Positions 30,297 through 38,484 of a DNA stretch of 64,000 bases are shown piece by piece. Within the stretch, counting starts at the first letter, position 1, and each line of letters opens with the position of its first letter. Source of the DNA: Candidatus Zixiibacteriota bacterium. GTDB taxonomy: Bacteria > Desulfobacterota > Binatia > UBA9968. Location of the stretch: contig DATLYW010000016.1 of assembly GCA_035574315.1 (NCBI GenBank), forward strand, positions 1-64,000, in the 5' to 3' direction. The position numbers and the translations under genes are program-made. The notes under the pieces are model-generated. The model saw nothing but the letters and a program-made list of their open reading frames with translations. It was not told where the DNA came from and made no database searches.

Positions 30297-31295
30297 ATGG
30301 CATCCTTCGGGCTTACGCTGGCCAATCGCGGGGTCATCATCGGCGCCGTCAAGGTGCCCGAGCTTTACGACATGGCGCGCCGCGCCGAGGAGTCGGGCGT
30401 CTTCGACACCGTCTGGGTGGGGGACAGCCTGCTCGCCAAGCCTCGCCTCGAGTCCGTGACGCTGCTCTCCGCCCTCGCGGCTCTGACGAGGAGAGTCCGG
30501 CTTGCGGTCGGCTGCATGGCCACTTTCCCCCACCGCCACCCGGCGCTCCTCGCTCACCAGTGGACCAGCCTCGACGTGCTTTCCGGCGGTCGCGCCTGGC
30601 TTGCCGTCTGTCTCGGCGGCCCCAACGAGCAGAGCCCGGCTCAGGCGCTGGAGCACCGGGTCATGGGGATCAAGGATACCGAACGGGTGAGCCGGCTCGA
30701 AGAAGGCGTGGTGATCCTGCGCAAGCTCTTCAACGAGGAAAACGCGTCCCATCGCGGCCGGTACTATCAGTTCGAAGGGGTGACGATACAGCCCCGTCCC
30801 GTGCAGCGTCCGCTGCCCATCTGGATCGCCAGCAACCCGACCGGCCTGACGTGGAAAGACGGCGCAAGCGCCCCGGCGCCCACGGTGGAAAAGAGCCTGC
30901 GGCGCGTGGCTCGCCTGGCGGACGGCTGGATGACCAACAAGGTGAGCCCGGAGGAGTTCAGGAGCCAATGGTCGCGGATTCTGGCCATGGCTCGGGAAGA
31001 GGGCCGCGACCCCTCGCGCCTCGGCAGCGCCCTTTACCATAACATCAACATCAACGACGACCGGGGAGCCGCGCTCGAGGAAAGCAAGGCTTTCCTCGAC
31101 AAATACTACACCACGAATTTCAGCATGAGGTTCGTGGAAGGCTTCACGACCGCGGGCAGCCCCGAGCAATGCATCGCCGAGCTCAAGGCCTATTTCGCCG
31201 CCGGGCTCGATCACATCGCCCTGCGTATGGCCTCCTGGGATCAAACCGGGCAGCTCAAGCGTTTTCTTGACGAGGTAGCCCCGGCTTTCGCGTAA
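30297..31295 (+). CDS. Luciferase-like (LLM) flavin/F420-dependent oxidoreductase
   Basis: 332 residues with the bacterial-luciferase TIM-barrel pattern: YDMARRAEESGVFDTVWVGD at the start, LAVGCMATFPHRHPALLAHQW, and PLPIWIASNP. Members use F420 or reduced FMN, and cofactor choice cannot be read here. It is in an operon with the Rieske ferredoxin, which would fit an oxygenase-type electron chain. A second, different member lies at 36369-37352. Confidence 0.88.
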   Translation: MASFGLTLANRGVIIGAVKVPELYDMARRAEESGVFDTVWVGDSLLAKPRLESVTLLSALAALTRRVRLAVGCMATFPHRHPALLAHQWTSLDVLSGGRAWLAVCLGGPNEQSPAQALEHRVMGIKDTERVSRLEEGVVILRKLFNEENASHRGRYYQFEGVTIQPRPVQRPLPIWIASNPTGLTWKDGASAPAPTVEKSLRRVARLADGWMTNKVSPEEFRSQWSRILAMAREEGRDPSRLGSALYHNININDDRGAALEESKAFLDKYYTTNFSMRFVEGFTTAGSPEQCIAELKAYFAAGLDHIALRMASWDQTGQLKRFLDEVAPAFA

Positions 31296-31374
31296 CGCCC
31301 GGTCGGCTCCGGCTTCCGGTCCCGGTTTGTCGGATCGAGCTTTTGAGCCGCCGCGAACGGCAGGCCCCGAGAAC

Positions 31375-32148
31375 ATGTTGACGGGAATCGACCACCTTGT
31401 CATCGTGGTCCGCGATCTCGATCTTGCCTCCCGGGATTACCGCCAGCTGGGCTTCACGGTCATCCCCGGAGGCCGCCATCCGGTCGGGAGCCATAACGCT
31501 TTGATTACCTTCGCCGACGGCTCTTATCTCGAGCTCATCGCCTTCTACCGCGACGCCCCTGACCACCGCTGGTGGGAACCGCTGCAAAGAGGGGAACGAC
31601 TCGTCGATTACTGCTGCCGGACCGACGATCTGCAGAGCGACACCGGTAAGTTGCGCGAGGCTGGAGTCGCGATCAACGACCCCGTGCCGTGGTCGAGGAT
31701 CCGGCCGGACGGATACGAGCTCCGGTGGCTGCTGGCGCTGGCCACGGGAAGCCACCGCGGCGTGGCGCCGTTCCTCATCCAGGACGTAACACCGAGGGAG
31801 GAGCGCGTTCCCCCGGACAGCGGCCATCCGAATCGGGCCGCCGGAATCGACACCGTCACGATCGCCGTAAGCGAGCTTTCCGAGCCAGCGCGCTGGTACC
31901 GGAGCGTTCTCTCCCAGTCCGGCGAGCCGGTCGAAAATCGCGCCCTCGGAGCCCGTGGCCTGCGGTTTCTCATCGGGCCGCACGCGGTCGAGCTGATAAC
32001 GCCCCGGCAGCCGCAAAGCCCGCTCGCCGACTGGCTCCGACTCTACGGGCCCTCGCCTTACGCTGCGAGGCTACGCTCCGACGGCGGACCGCGGATGGAG
32101 CTCGATCCTCGGCTGACGCACGGCGCCAATCTTTCGATCGGTTCCTGA
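31375..32148 (+). CDS. Glyoxalase/VOC-superfamily protein (glyoxalase-like domain)
   Basis: 257 residues. The start MLTGIDHLVIVVRDLDLASRDYRQLGF is typical of the vicinal oxygen chelate fold; His7 would be a metal ligand. A second, weaker module begins near residue 160 (GIDTVTIAVSELSEPARWYRSVL). It resembles the glyoxalase_3/PF13468 group of unknown reaction. I used ATG 31375 and not the frame from 31327 because the fold begins there. It ends convergently with the M20-like gene. Confidence 0.8.
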   Translation: MLTGIDHLVIVVRDLDLASRDYRQLGFTVIPGGRHPVGSHNALITFADGSYLELIAFYRDAPDHRWWEPLQRGERLVDYCCRTDDLQSDTGKLREAGVAINDPVPWSRIRPDGYELRWLLALATGSHRGVAPFLIQDVTPREERVPPDSGHPNRAAGIDTVTIAVSELSEPARWYRSVLSQSGEPVENRALGARGLRFLIGPHAVELITPRQPQSPLADWLRLYGPSPYAARLRSDGGPRMELDPRLTHGANLSIGS

Positions 32149-32163
32149 GCTCCGCCCGGAACC

Positions 32164-33351
32164 CTAGCGGTGGAGAGCCAGAAAGGCGAACACCTTGGCG
32201 GCGTCGAAGACGTTGCTGACGGAAACCAGATCGTGATCGGTGTGCTGGAAACGGATATCACGCGCGCCGTAGTTGATCGCCTGAATGCCGCGCGCGTTGA
32301 ACAGCCCGGTGTCGTTGGCCGCGGTCGAGAAGCCGTAAGCCGGAGTCTGACCCAGCATGATGCGAATGGCGCTGTCCAGTGCGCGCACCACTTCCGCGTC
32401 TCTCCCCACTTCGCTCGGATACATGAAATCGCGCGCCTCTACGGTGATCGTGAACGGCTCGATCGTTCCGATCGCCTCCCTGATCTGCCGGACCGCTTTT
32501 TCCGGATCGTCTCCGGGCAGGAGGCGGCGATCGAACAGGATGCGGCATTCGGCCTGGATCGTGTGCGTAGCCTTGGGAAAGCTCTCGATGGAGCTCGGCG
32601 CCAGCGTGACGCGGCCGAGCTCCGGGTGCGAGCGATCCTCCGGATAGGGCATCAGCGGCTTTAGCCTTTCCAGCACCCTCGCTGCGCCTTCGATCGCGTT
32701 GACGCCCTCCCAGGGACGGCTGCTGTGCGCCTGTTTTCCCTTGACCGTCACCAGCACGTCCACCCTTCCCTTGTTCCCGAGCTGGATCTGCGGCGGGCCG
32801 TCGACCACGCACCAGTCGATTTCCGGACGGACGCGGTCCAGGACGTAGGCGAGCGAGTCGTGCCGCCCGGTCTCTCCCGCGGTGCTCACGACGAAGTAGA
32901 GGTCCCCCGGAATTTCAGCTCTGGTAAGGCCCAGGAATCGCACCGCCGCAATCATCGCCGCGAGGCTTCCTTTTTGCTCGCAAGCCCCCCTGCCCCACAC
33001 GCACTCGCCTTTCAGGTCGTAGGGTCCGCCGTCGACCAGCTTGCCGGAATAGGGATCGGGCATCGTGCCCGGCGCCGCGTTCATGGCGTACCCCACCAGC
33101 ATCAGGCGCTCGGCTCCCCCGCGCCCCTTGAGCGCGAGGATCAGGTTGCCCCTGGGATCGATCGCCGGATGGAGCCCGGCCTTCTCCAGCTCCGGTTTGA
33201 CGACCTCGCTGATCAGCCCGAGCACCCTGGGCTCGGATTCGAGCAGCTCTGTTTGCGGGCTCGGGTATCGGACCAGCCGGACGAGGATTCTCCTGATCTC
33301 CTCGTAACGCAGGTTCTTCTCGATGATCCTCTTGGCGGCTTCCGCGTCCAT
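32164..33351 (-). CDS. M20-family metallohydrolase homologue with altered metal site
   Basis: 395 residues with the ArgE/DapE/carboxypeptidase G2 layout: catalytic halves around an inserted dimerisation domain (KGKQAHSSRPWEGVNAIE). By eye alignment several key residues are changed. The canonical GHxD is G-Tyr88-A-Met90, GRGAxDxKG is GRGACEQKG (Glu125), and DEExG is A-Gly159-Glu160-T-G, so the first ligand histidine and the general-base glutamate are missing. The late histidine region FQHTDHD remains. Last gene of the minus-strand array, 13 nt after the permease. It may be a pseudoenzyme or use different chemistry. Confidence 0.8.
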   Translation of the reverse strand: MDAEAAKRIIEKNLRYEEIRRILVRLVRYPSPQTELLESEPRVLGLISEVVKPELEKAGLHPAIDPRGNLILALKGRGGAERLMLVGYAMNAAPGTMPDPYSGKLVDGGPYDLKGECVWGRGACEQKGSLAAMIAAVRFLGLTRAEIPGDLYFVVSTAGETGRHDSLAYVLDRVRPEIDWCVVDGPPQIQLGNKGRVDVLVTVKGKQAHSSRPWEGVNAIEGAARVLERLKPLMPYPEDRSHPELGRVTLAPSSIESFPKATHTIQAECRILFDRRLLPGDDPEKAVRQIREAIGTIEPFTITVEARDFMYPSEVGRDAEVVRALDSAIRIMLGQTPAYGFSTAANDTGLFNARGIQAINYGARDIRFQHTDHDLVSVSNVFDAAKVFAFLALHR

Positions 33352-33364
33352 CCCCGCTTGCCTC

Positions 33365-35125
33365 TCAGGCTCCTTCGGCGGCCGTTCCCACCTTGCCGAG
33401 CCGGCGCGCAACCAGAATGAGCCCCACGGAAACCCCGCTGACGATCACGGCGAGAGCGCACATCGGGCCGAGGTTGCCGTCCGCGTAGAAATGGTAAAGA
33501 AGCGGGCCCAGCGGCTCCGAGCCCGGCGAGTAAAGGAAAATCGACATGCTGAACTCGCGCAGATAGATCGTCGCGAGCAGGATCCAGCCCGCGATAAAGC
33601 CGGGACGGAGCAACGGCAGCAGCACCCGGCGGAAGGTCGCGCCGAAGCCCGCGCCGCAAACCAGCGAGGCCTCCAGCAGGTCGTTGTGGAGCTGCACGAC
33701 CGTGCTGGTCATGCTTCTCAGGCCGTACGGCAGGAAACGCGTGATGTAACCGATGAGCAGGATCCACAGCGTCCCGTAAATCGGCAAGGGCACGTAGACA
33801 TAGGTCCACAAAAGGCCGATGGCGAGCGCCGTGCCGGGAAAAGCCCACGGAATGAAGGTCAGCGCCTCGATCAGGCCCCGACCGGCCGCCTTGGTCCGGG
33901 TCGTCACCCAAGCGGTGACCGAAGCGAGGAGCATGCACAGCGTGGCTCCCGTAACCGCGAGCACCAGACTGTTCTGCAGCGCCCGGTAGGTACGGGTGTC
34001 GCCCAGGTTGGAACGATAATGCTCCAGGGTCAGCAGGTCCCACGTCTTTTGGCCCGGAACATGAACGTAGGTGACGAACGACACGTAGAGCAGCACGACG
34101 AACGGCAGCACGACGATGAAGAACAGGATCGAGCCCGCGGCGATCGAGGCCGGCCACCGCCACGCGCCCAGATCGATGATGTTGGGACGGTAGCCCCGCC
34201 CCGTTACCGTCACGTATCGTTCCGCGCGAAACGTGAGCTGCCGGTAGAGATAGACGAAGAACATCGTGATCAACAGCAGCGATACGGCGTAGGTGGCCGC
34301 CAGGTTCTGATTGGGCGGGAACGCACCGATCGCTTCCCGGTAGATTTTCGTGGTGAACACCTCGATGCGCGCGGGGAGGGCAATGATCGCCGGAGTCTCG
34401 AAGCTCTCGATCGCCCGGACGAAGTTCAGCATGACCGCGGCGAGCAGAGCCGGTCGGACGATCGGGAAGGTGATCCTCCAGGCCACCTGCAGGTTGCTGG
34501 ACCCTGCAACCCGCGCCGACTCCTCGAGCGCGGGGTCCATCGAGTAGAGCGCCGCCGAGACGATCAAGAACGCCAGCGGCGTCGTGATCAACGCCTCGAC
34601 GAAGACCATCCCGCCGAGCGAATAGACGTTCAGCGGCGCGCTTTCCAGCCCCAGCAGGTCCATCAGCAACCGGTTGATCAGCCCGGTTCTCGGGCTCAGC
34701 AAAATCGTCCAGGAAACCGCGAGCATGACCGGCGGGAAAATGTTCGGCACGATCGCGGTCAGCTCGAACAGCTTCCGCAGCGGAGCGTTGGTGCGGATGG
34801 CGATCCAGGCCAGCATCGCCGCCAGCGACGTCGCCAGCACCGACGAACCCGTGGCGAAGAGAAAAGAGTTGAACAGCAGTCCGTAGGTCGCCGGATCCGT
34901 GTACGCCTGGCGGTAATGGGCGATCGTGAAGCTGCCCGCGACTCCCAGCGGCTGGCTGAGAAAGCTTCCGTAGAAAAGCATCAGCGTCGGCGACAGGGCG
35001 AGATAGGCGATCACGACGGCGATGCTCACGACAACCACCTGCTGGGGGTCCTGGCGAAAGCCCCGCAACGGGCCTTCCAGGATGCGGGCCAGCACGGATG
35101 CGCTATGAACGGTGGTTGCTTTCAA
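33365..35125 (-). CDS. Double-length ABC permease (FbpB/AfuB type)
   Basis: 586 residues containing two fused permease halves of about six membrane segments each, as in ferric-ion and putrescine-like importers. Each half carries an EAA-type loop, near EESARVAGSSNLQVAWRITFPIVRP and EASLVCGAGFGATFRRVLLPLLRP. It follows the binding-protein gene at 35233 with two hairpins in the gap. No ATP-binding gene is found in this operon, so the energy subunit must come from elsewhere. Confidence 0.9.
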   Translation of the reverse strand: MKATTVHSASVLARILEGPLRGFRQDPQQVVVVSIAVVIAYLALSPTLMLFYGSFLSQPLGVAGSFTIAHYRQAYTDPATYGLLFNSFLFATGSSVLATSLAAMLAWIAIRTNAPLRKLFELTAIVPNIFPPVMLAVSWTILLSPRTGLINRLLMDLLGLESAPLNVYSLGGMVFVEALITTPLAFLIVSAALYSMDPALEESARVAGSSNLQVAWRITFPIVRPALLAAVMLNFVRAIESFETPAIIALPARIEVFTTKIYREAIGAFPPNQNLAATYAVSLLLITMFFVYLYRQLTFRAERYVTVTGRGYRPNIIDLGAWRWPASIAAGSILFFIVVLPFVVLLYVSFVTYVHVPGQKTWDLLTLEHYRSNLGDTRTYRALQNSLVLAVTGATLCMLLASVTAWVTTRTKAAGRGLIEALTFIPWAFPGTALAIGLLWTYVYVPLPIYGTLWILLIGYITRFLPYGLRSMTSTVVQLHNDLLEASLVCGAGFGATFRRVLLPLLRPGFIAGWILLATIYLREFSMSIFLYSPGSEPLGPLLYHFYADGNLGPMCALAVIVSGVSVGLILVARRLGKVGTAAEGA

Positions 35126-35170
35126 CGATGGTGATCCAGAAGGGCCTTGTCGCGAACGGGAACGGGGCGA

Positions 35171-35195
35171 GGGAGCCGGGTCTGGCCCGACTCCC
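35171..35195 (-). other. Intercistronic hairpin 1
   Basis: GGGAGCCGGG (35171-35180) and CCCGACTCCC (35186-35195) pair except for one mismatch around a five-base loop. Together with the next hairpin it lies between the binding-protein and permease genes, where such structures often stabilise the upstream message. Confidence 0.45.
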
Positions 35196-35209
35196 TTCGG
35201 GGGAAACTT

Positions 35210-35230
35210 GCCGAGCCGAGCAGGCTCGGC
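35210..35230 (-). other. Intercistronic hairpin 2, directly after the binding-protein stop
   Basis: GCCGAGCC (35210-35217) and GGCTCGGC (35223-35230) are a perfect 8 bp stem with a five-base loop, two bases beyond the stop codon of the binding-protein gene. No T-tract follows. It would allow higher levels of binding protein than of permease. Confidence 0.5.
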
Positions 35231-35232
35231 GC

Positions 35233-36246
35233 CTATTTTCCGTAGAAAATTTCCCGGAACGTCACGGTTTGCAGCTTCTTGAACTCCTCGGCCGTCGGAT
35301 TGTCCATGAAAACGATGTTCGGCGCCACCTTCTCGGCGTCCTTGATCGGCGGAAGAATACCGGGAGCGAGCACGAACTCCCCGTCCCCGGCGATGTGCTT
35401 CTGCCCTTCGGGAGAACAGGCGTAATCGACATAGAGCCGCGCCGCGTTCGGGTGGGCCGCTTTCACCCCTACGGCCATGTAATTGGGATCCGCGAGATAC
35501 TTGTCCATCAGGACGTAATGCACGGGCCCCTTGTACTGCTTGACGTATTTGATGTAGGTGATACCCACCAGCGCCTCACCCTTGATGATGGCGTTGGTCA
35601 CCGGGGCCAGCGACTCGACAAGGATGGGACGTTGCTTGGCGAAGGCCCGGACGAATTCCAGCCATTTGTCCTTCTTGAACTTTTCCAGGTTCCAGAGAAA
35701 TTGCGCCGTGGTCGTGTGGCGCGTGGGATCGGGAAAAGCGATCTTGCCGGTCCACTTCGGCGCCAACAGGTCGTCGAAGCTCTTGGGTACGTCGGCCGCT
35801 TTCACCAGCTCGGTGTTGTAAAGAATGCTGATCGGAAGCACCCGCCATGGCGTGATCAGCGCGTCCTTCTCCTTCACGCTCGCCGGAAATTTTTCCGAGG
35901 CCGGCGGGATGAACTTGGCGAACAGCCCCTCGGAGCGCATGATCAGCTGCACGCCGCGGTTGGCTTCCACGACATCGAAGCCAGGCTTGCCGGCGCGAAA
36001 CTCGGTCAGCGCCCGTTCGGAGACCTTCGTCGAATCGCCGCGCCAGTACTCGACGTCGATCCCGTATTTGGCCTTGAAACCCTTGTGAAGGTCGGCCATC
36101 GCCTGCGGCACGACCGAGCCGTATACCACCACCTTCCCTTCGCGCTTGGCCGCCTCGACGTTGACCGGCTGCGCCAGAGAGCGATCGGCCGGGAACAGCC
36201 CCGCGCTCAAAAGAATTCCCAGGACGACGATGCCGCGGATGATCAT
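35233..36246 (-). CDS. FbpA/AfuA-like ABC solute-binding protein 1
   Basis: 337 residues with a signal peptide ending about residue 25 (RSLAQ). Core segments are KREGKVVVYGSV, IDVEYWRGDSTKV, RAGKPGFDVV, PDPTRHTTTAQ and LVESLAP. The same pattern occurs in the protein at 44965-45990, so the two are paralogues. The adjacent tyrosine pair that binds iron in FbpA is not seen, so the ligand is probably not ferric iron. Its permease is the next gene. Confidence 0.9.
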   Translation of the reverse strand: MIIRGIVVLGILLSAGLFPADRSLAQPVNVEAAKREGKVVVYGSVVPQAMADLHKGFKAKYGIDVEYWRGDSTKVSERALTEFRAGKPGFDVVEANRGVQLIMRSEGLFAKFIPPASEKFPASVKEKDALITPWRVLPISILYNTELVKAADVPKSFDDLLAPKWTGKIAFPDPTRHTTTAQFLWNLEKFKKDKWLEFVRAFAKQRPILVESLAPVTNAIIKGEALVGITYIKYVKQYKGPVHYVLMDKYLADPNYMAVGVKAAHPNAARLYVDYACSPEGQKHIAGDGEFVLAPGILPPIKDAEKVAPNIVFMDNPTAEEFKKLQTVTFREIFYGK

Positions 36247-36368
36247 GTTATCCAGGACTCCTCCCTTCCACGGTGTTCGAACCGCCTAAAACCTATAGAG
36301 CCGCCACCCTTGTGTCAAGCGCCTTTCACGGAGTGAGGCGCCCGTCTCCGTCCGGGAGCCCGTGCGGT

Positions 36369-37352
36369 TCAGCCGCAGAGATCGGCGGCCATCTTTACGG
36401 TTCTTTTCCTGGCTTCCTGTGTTCCCATCGGCAGGAGAACCGGCAGGCTCAGTCCCTTTCGAACGAAAAGCTCCAGCCGCTCCCGGCACTGCCGCGCGGT
36501 GCCCGCGACGGAATGCGCGTGAACGACCTCGTCGCTGATCAGCTTCCTTGCCTCCTCCCAATCGCGCTTGCCGACGGCGGCCGCCAGGCGCTCCTGATCC
36601 ACCGAGGCGCCTCCGAGGCGGATGTTCTCCGCGTGGTGCGGGTTGCGGAAGATGTAGGCGAGAAACGTCTTGTTGGCCTCGACCGCCTCCGCAGGGTTTT
36701 CCGACACCGACACCGTGATGAAGCCGGCGACGTCGCAATCCGAGGGGTCCTTGCCCGCCCGCGCCGCCCCGTTGCGAACGTCGCCGATGCAGCGCGCGAT
36801 GTAATCGGGCGCGCAACCCGCGGAGAGCAGAACGCCGTCGCCGATCTCCCCGGCCAGCTCGAGCATCCGGCGGCGCACGGCGGTCACGTACATCTTCACG
36901 GGCGCCGACGGTTTCAGGCCCATCGTCGCGCCGTCGATCCGGAACCGCTCGCCCGCGAACCGGACGGTCGCGCCCGCCAGGAAAAGACGCAGCACGTGGA
37001 CGTATTCTCGCATCGTCTTCAGCGGGTGTGGCGATTCGATTCCCGCCTCCTTCAACGCCGCCGCGTTCCCCGTGCCGGGGCAGGCGATCACTCTGCCCGG
37101 GGCGAATTCCTCCAGCGTCGCAACGGCCATCGCCGTGACGATGGGATGGCGCGAGTACGGGCTCAACGGACCCGGGGCGACCTTGATCCTCTTCGTCGAC
37201 GCCAGCAGGGCCATCGACGCAGCGATGGAATCCCTGAAGCAGAGATGGTCGGACATCCAGAGCGACTCAAGCCCTGCGTCCTCGGCGAGCCGCGCCAACT
37301 CGATCATTTCCTGAATTGAATAGAACCCGTCGAAGCAAAGCCCCAGGCGCAT
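36369..37352 (-). CDS. Luciferase-like (LLM) F420/flavin oxidoreductase
   Basis: 327 residues. The start MRLGLCFDGFYSIQEMIELA and the LESLWMSDHLCFRDS, SRHPIVTAMAVATLEEFAPGR segments mark the luciferase-like barrel, closer to methylene-H4MPT-reductase-like members that use F420. AAGGGAGGGG precedes the ATG. It starts 12 nt after the octopine-dehydrogenase-like gene in the minus-strand array. Substrate unknown. Confidence 0.87.
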   Translation of the reverse strand: MRLGLCFDGFYSIQEMIELARLAEDAGLESLWMSDHLCFRDSIAASMALLASTKRIKVAPGPLSPYSRHPIVTAMAVATLEEFAPGRVIACPGTGNAAALKEAGIESPHPLKTMREYVHVLRLFLAGATVRFAGERFRIDGATMGLKPSAPVKMYVTAVRRRMLELAGEIGDGVLLSAGCAPDYIARCIGDVRNGAARAGKDPSDCDVAGFITVSVSENPAEAVEANKTFLAYIFRNPHHAENIRLGGASVDQERLAAAVGKRDWEEARKLISDEVVHAHSVAGTARQCRERLELFVRKGLSLPVLLPMGTQEARKRTVKMAADLCG

Positions 37353-37364
37353 CGCCCCTCCCTT

Positions 37365-38474
37365 CTACCGGAAACCCTCGCGCACCGTTCGATCGAGCTC
37401 TCGCGGTCCGGCCCCGGCGAGCCCCATGCGGTTCAACGTCAGCCCTTCGCGCCGGTAGTCGATACCGGTTACGGCGGCGGCGAGCGTGATCGTCGCGTCG
37501 ATCACGGGGCATTTCAGCCCGACGACGTTGCCGATCTCGGCCATCGGAACGAGCCCGTAGCCGACGTCTTCATGGATATAGCGATGGTTCAGAGACGGGG
37601 GCGCCTTGATGGACCGATTCGGCGCGCTCTCGTGGATGGCGCGGTAGACCGATCCGGCGGCCCGCGCCTCCGGGGTCGTCAGGCCGGCCTGGTAGAAGAT
37701 CTCGACGAAAGGCACCGGCTCCAGCCCCAGGGCCCCCACGATCCGCAGACGCTCCCGATCGATCGCTTCGATCCAGCGCGCCACCGAGGGCGTGATCCCT
37801 TCCCGGTAGTAGAGAAAATCGCCGCGGCTCTGCTCGATCCAGCCCGCGTTGGCGAGGGTTCCCGCGGGATGCATGAGCGCGTTGATGTTCGAAAACCCGG
37901 TTTCGAGAACGTTTTCGGCCGGGACGATGTTCGGAAAGATCTCGCGAAGCTCGGCGACGAGCGACGCCCCGCCCGCTGCCGGGAACGCCGCGCACCTGAG
38001 ATTCGTGGTCCGCCGGTAGATCTCCACGCAAGCGGGCTCGGGCATGCGGCAGATATAGGTGAGCGTGACCGTCTCGCAGAGGCGGATTTCGCCCGCGAAT
38101 CCCGCGCGCCTGAGCGTGTGCGCGAAGTGGAGCGACCCTCCCGTGTGGCCGGGGTTCAGGAGGATCGTACGACCGGGGCCGAGGCGAGGCGCGAGCTGCT
38201 CTGCGAGGTAGGCGTGGGCGAGCGCGGGCGCGCTCACCACGATCAGATCCGCCCCCGCCACGACCGCGGCGATGTCGGTACTGATTTGCGCGAGGGGCGA
38301 GAAGCTTTCCTCGCCGCCTTCCCTCAGCGCGATGCCTCCTCGCGCCCGCAGCGGCGCCAGCGTCCTCTCCGAGCGGGAGAACAGCCGCACATCGTAGCCG
38401 CGCCGCGACAGATCGGCCGCCGCTGCGCAGCCGCCGTTCCCCGCCCCGAGAATCGCGACGCTGTGGATCGCCAT
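37365..38474 (-). CDS. NAD/NADP octopine/nopaline dehydrogenase-like protein
   Basis: 369 residues. The N-terminal Rossmann motif GAGNGGCAAAADLSRRGYDV binds NAD(P). The C-terminal helical domain includes NINALMHPAGTLANAGWIE, typical of octopine dehydrogenases that reduce imines of amino acids and keto acids. The ATG at 38474 is used; the frame to 38531 only adds a stretch overlapping the next gene. Tightly packed between the enolase-superfamily gene (10 nt) and the luciferase-like gene (12 nt). An opine-type or beta-hydroxyacid-type oxidation is plausible. Confidence 0.85.
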   Translation of the reverse strand: MAIHSVAILGAGNGGCAAAADLSRRGYDVRLFSRSERTLAPLRARGGIALREGGEESFSPLAQISTDIAAVVAGADLIVVSAPALAHAYLAEQLAPRLGPGRTILLNPGHTGGSLHFAHTLRRAGFAGEIRLCETVTLTYICRMPEPACVEIYRRTTNLRCAAFPAAGGASLVAELREIFPNIVPAENVLETGFSNINALMHPAGTLANAGWIEQSRGDFLYYREGITPSVARWIEAIDRERLRIVGALGLEPVPFVEIFYQAGLTTPEARAAGSVYRAIHESAPNRSIKAPPSLNHRYIHEDVGYGLVPMAEIGNVVGLKCPVIDATITLAAAVTGIDYRREGLTLNRMGLAGAGPRELDRTVREGFR

Positions 38475-38484
38475 CGACGTCGGG

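Noticed and set aside
35233..36246. Ferric iron importer
   Set aside because: The binding proteins resemble FbpA overall, but the adjacent tyrosine pair that holds iron is not evident and there is no ATPase in the operon.
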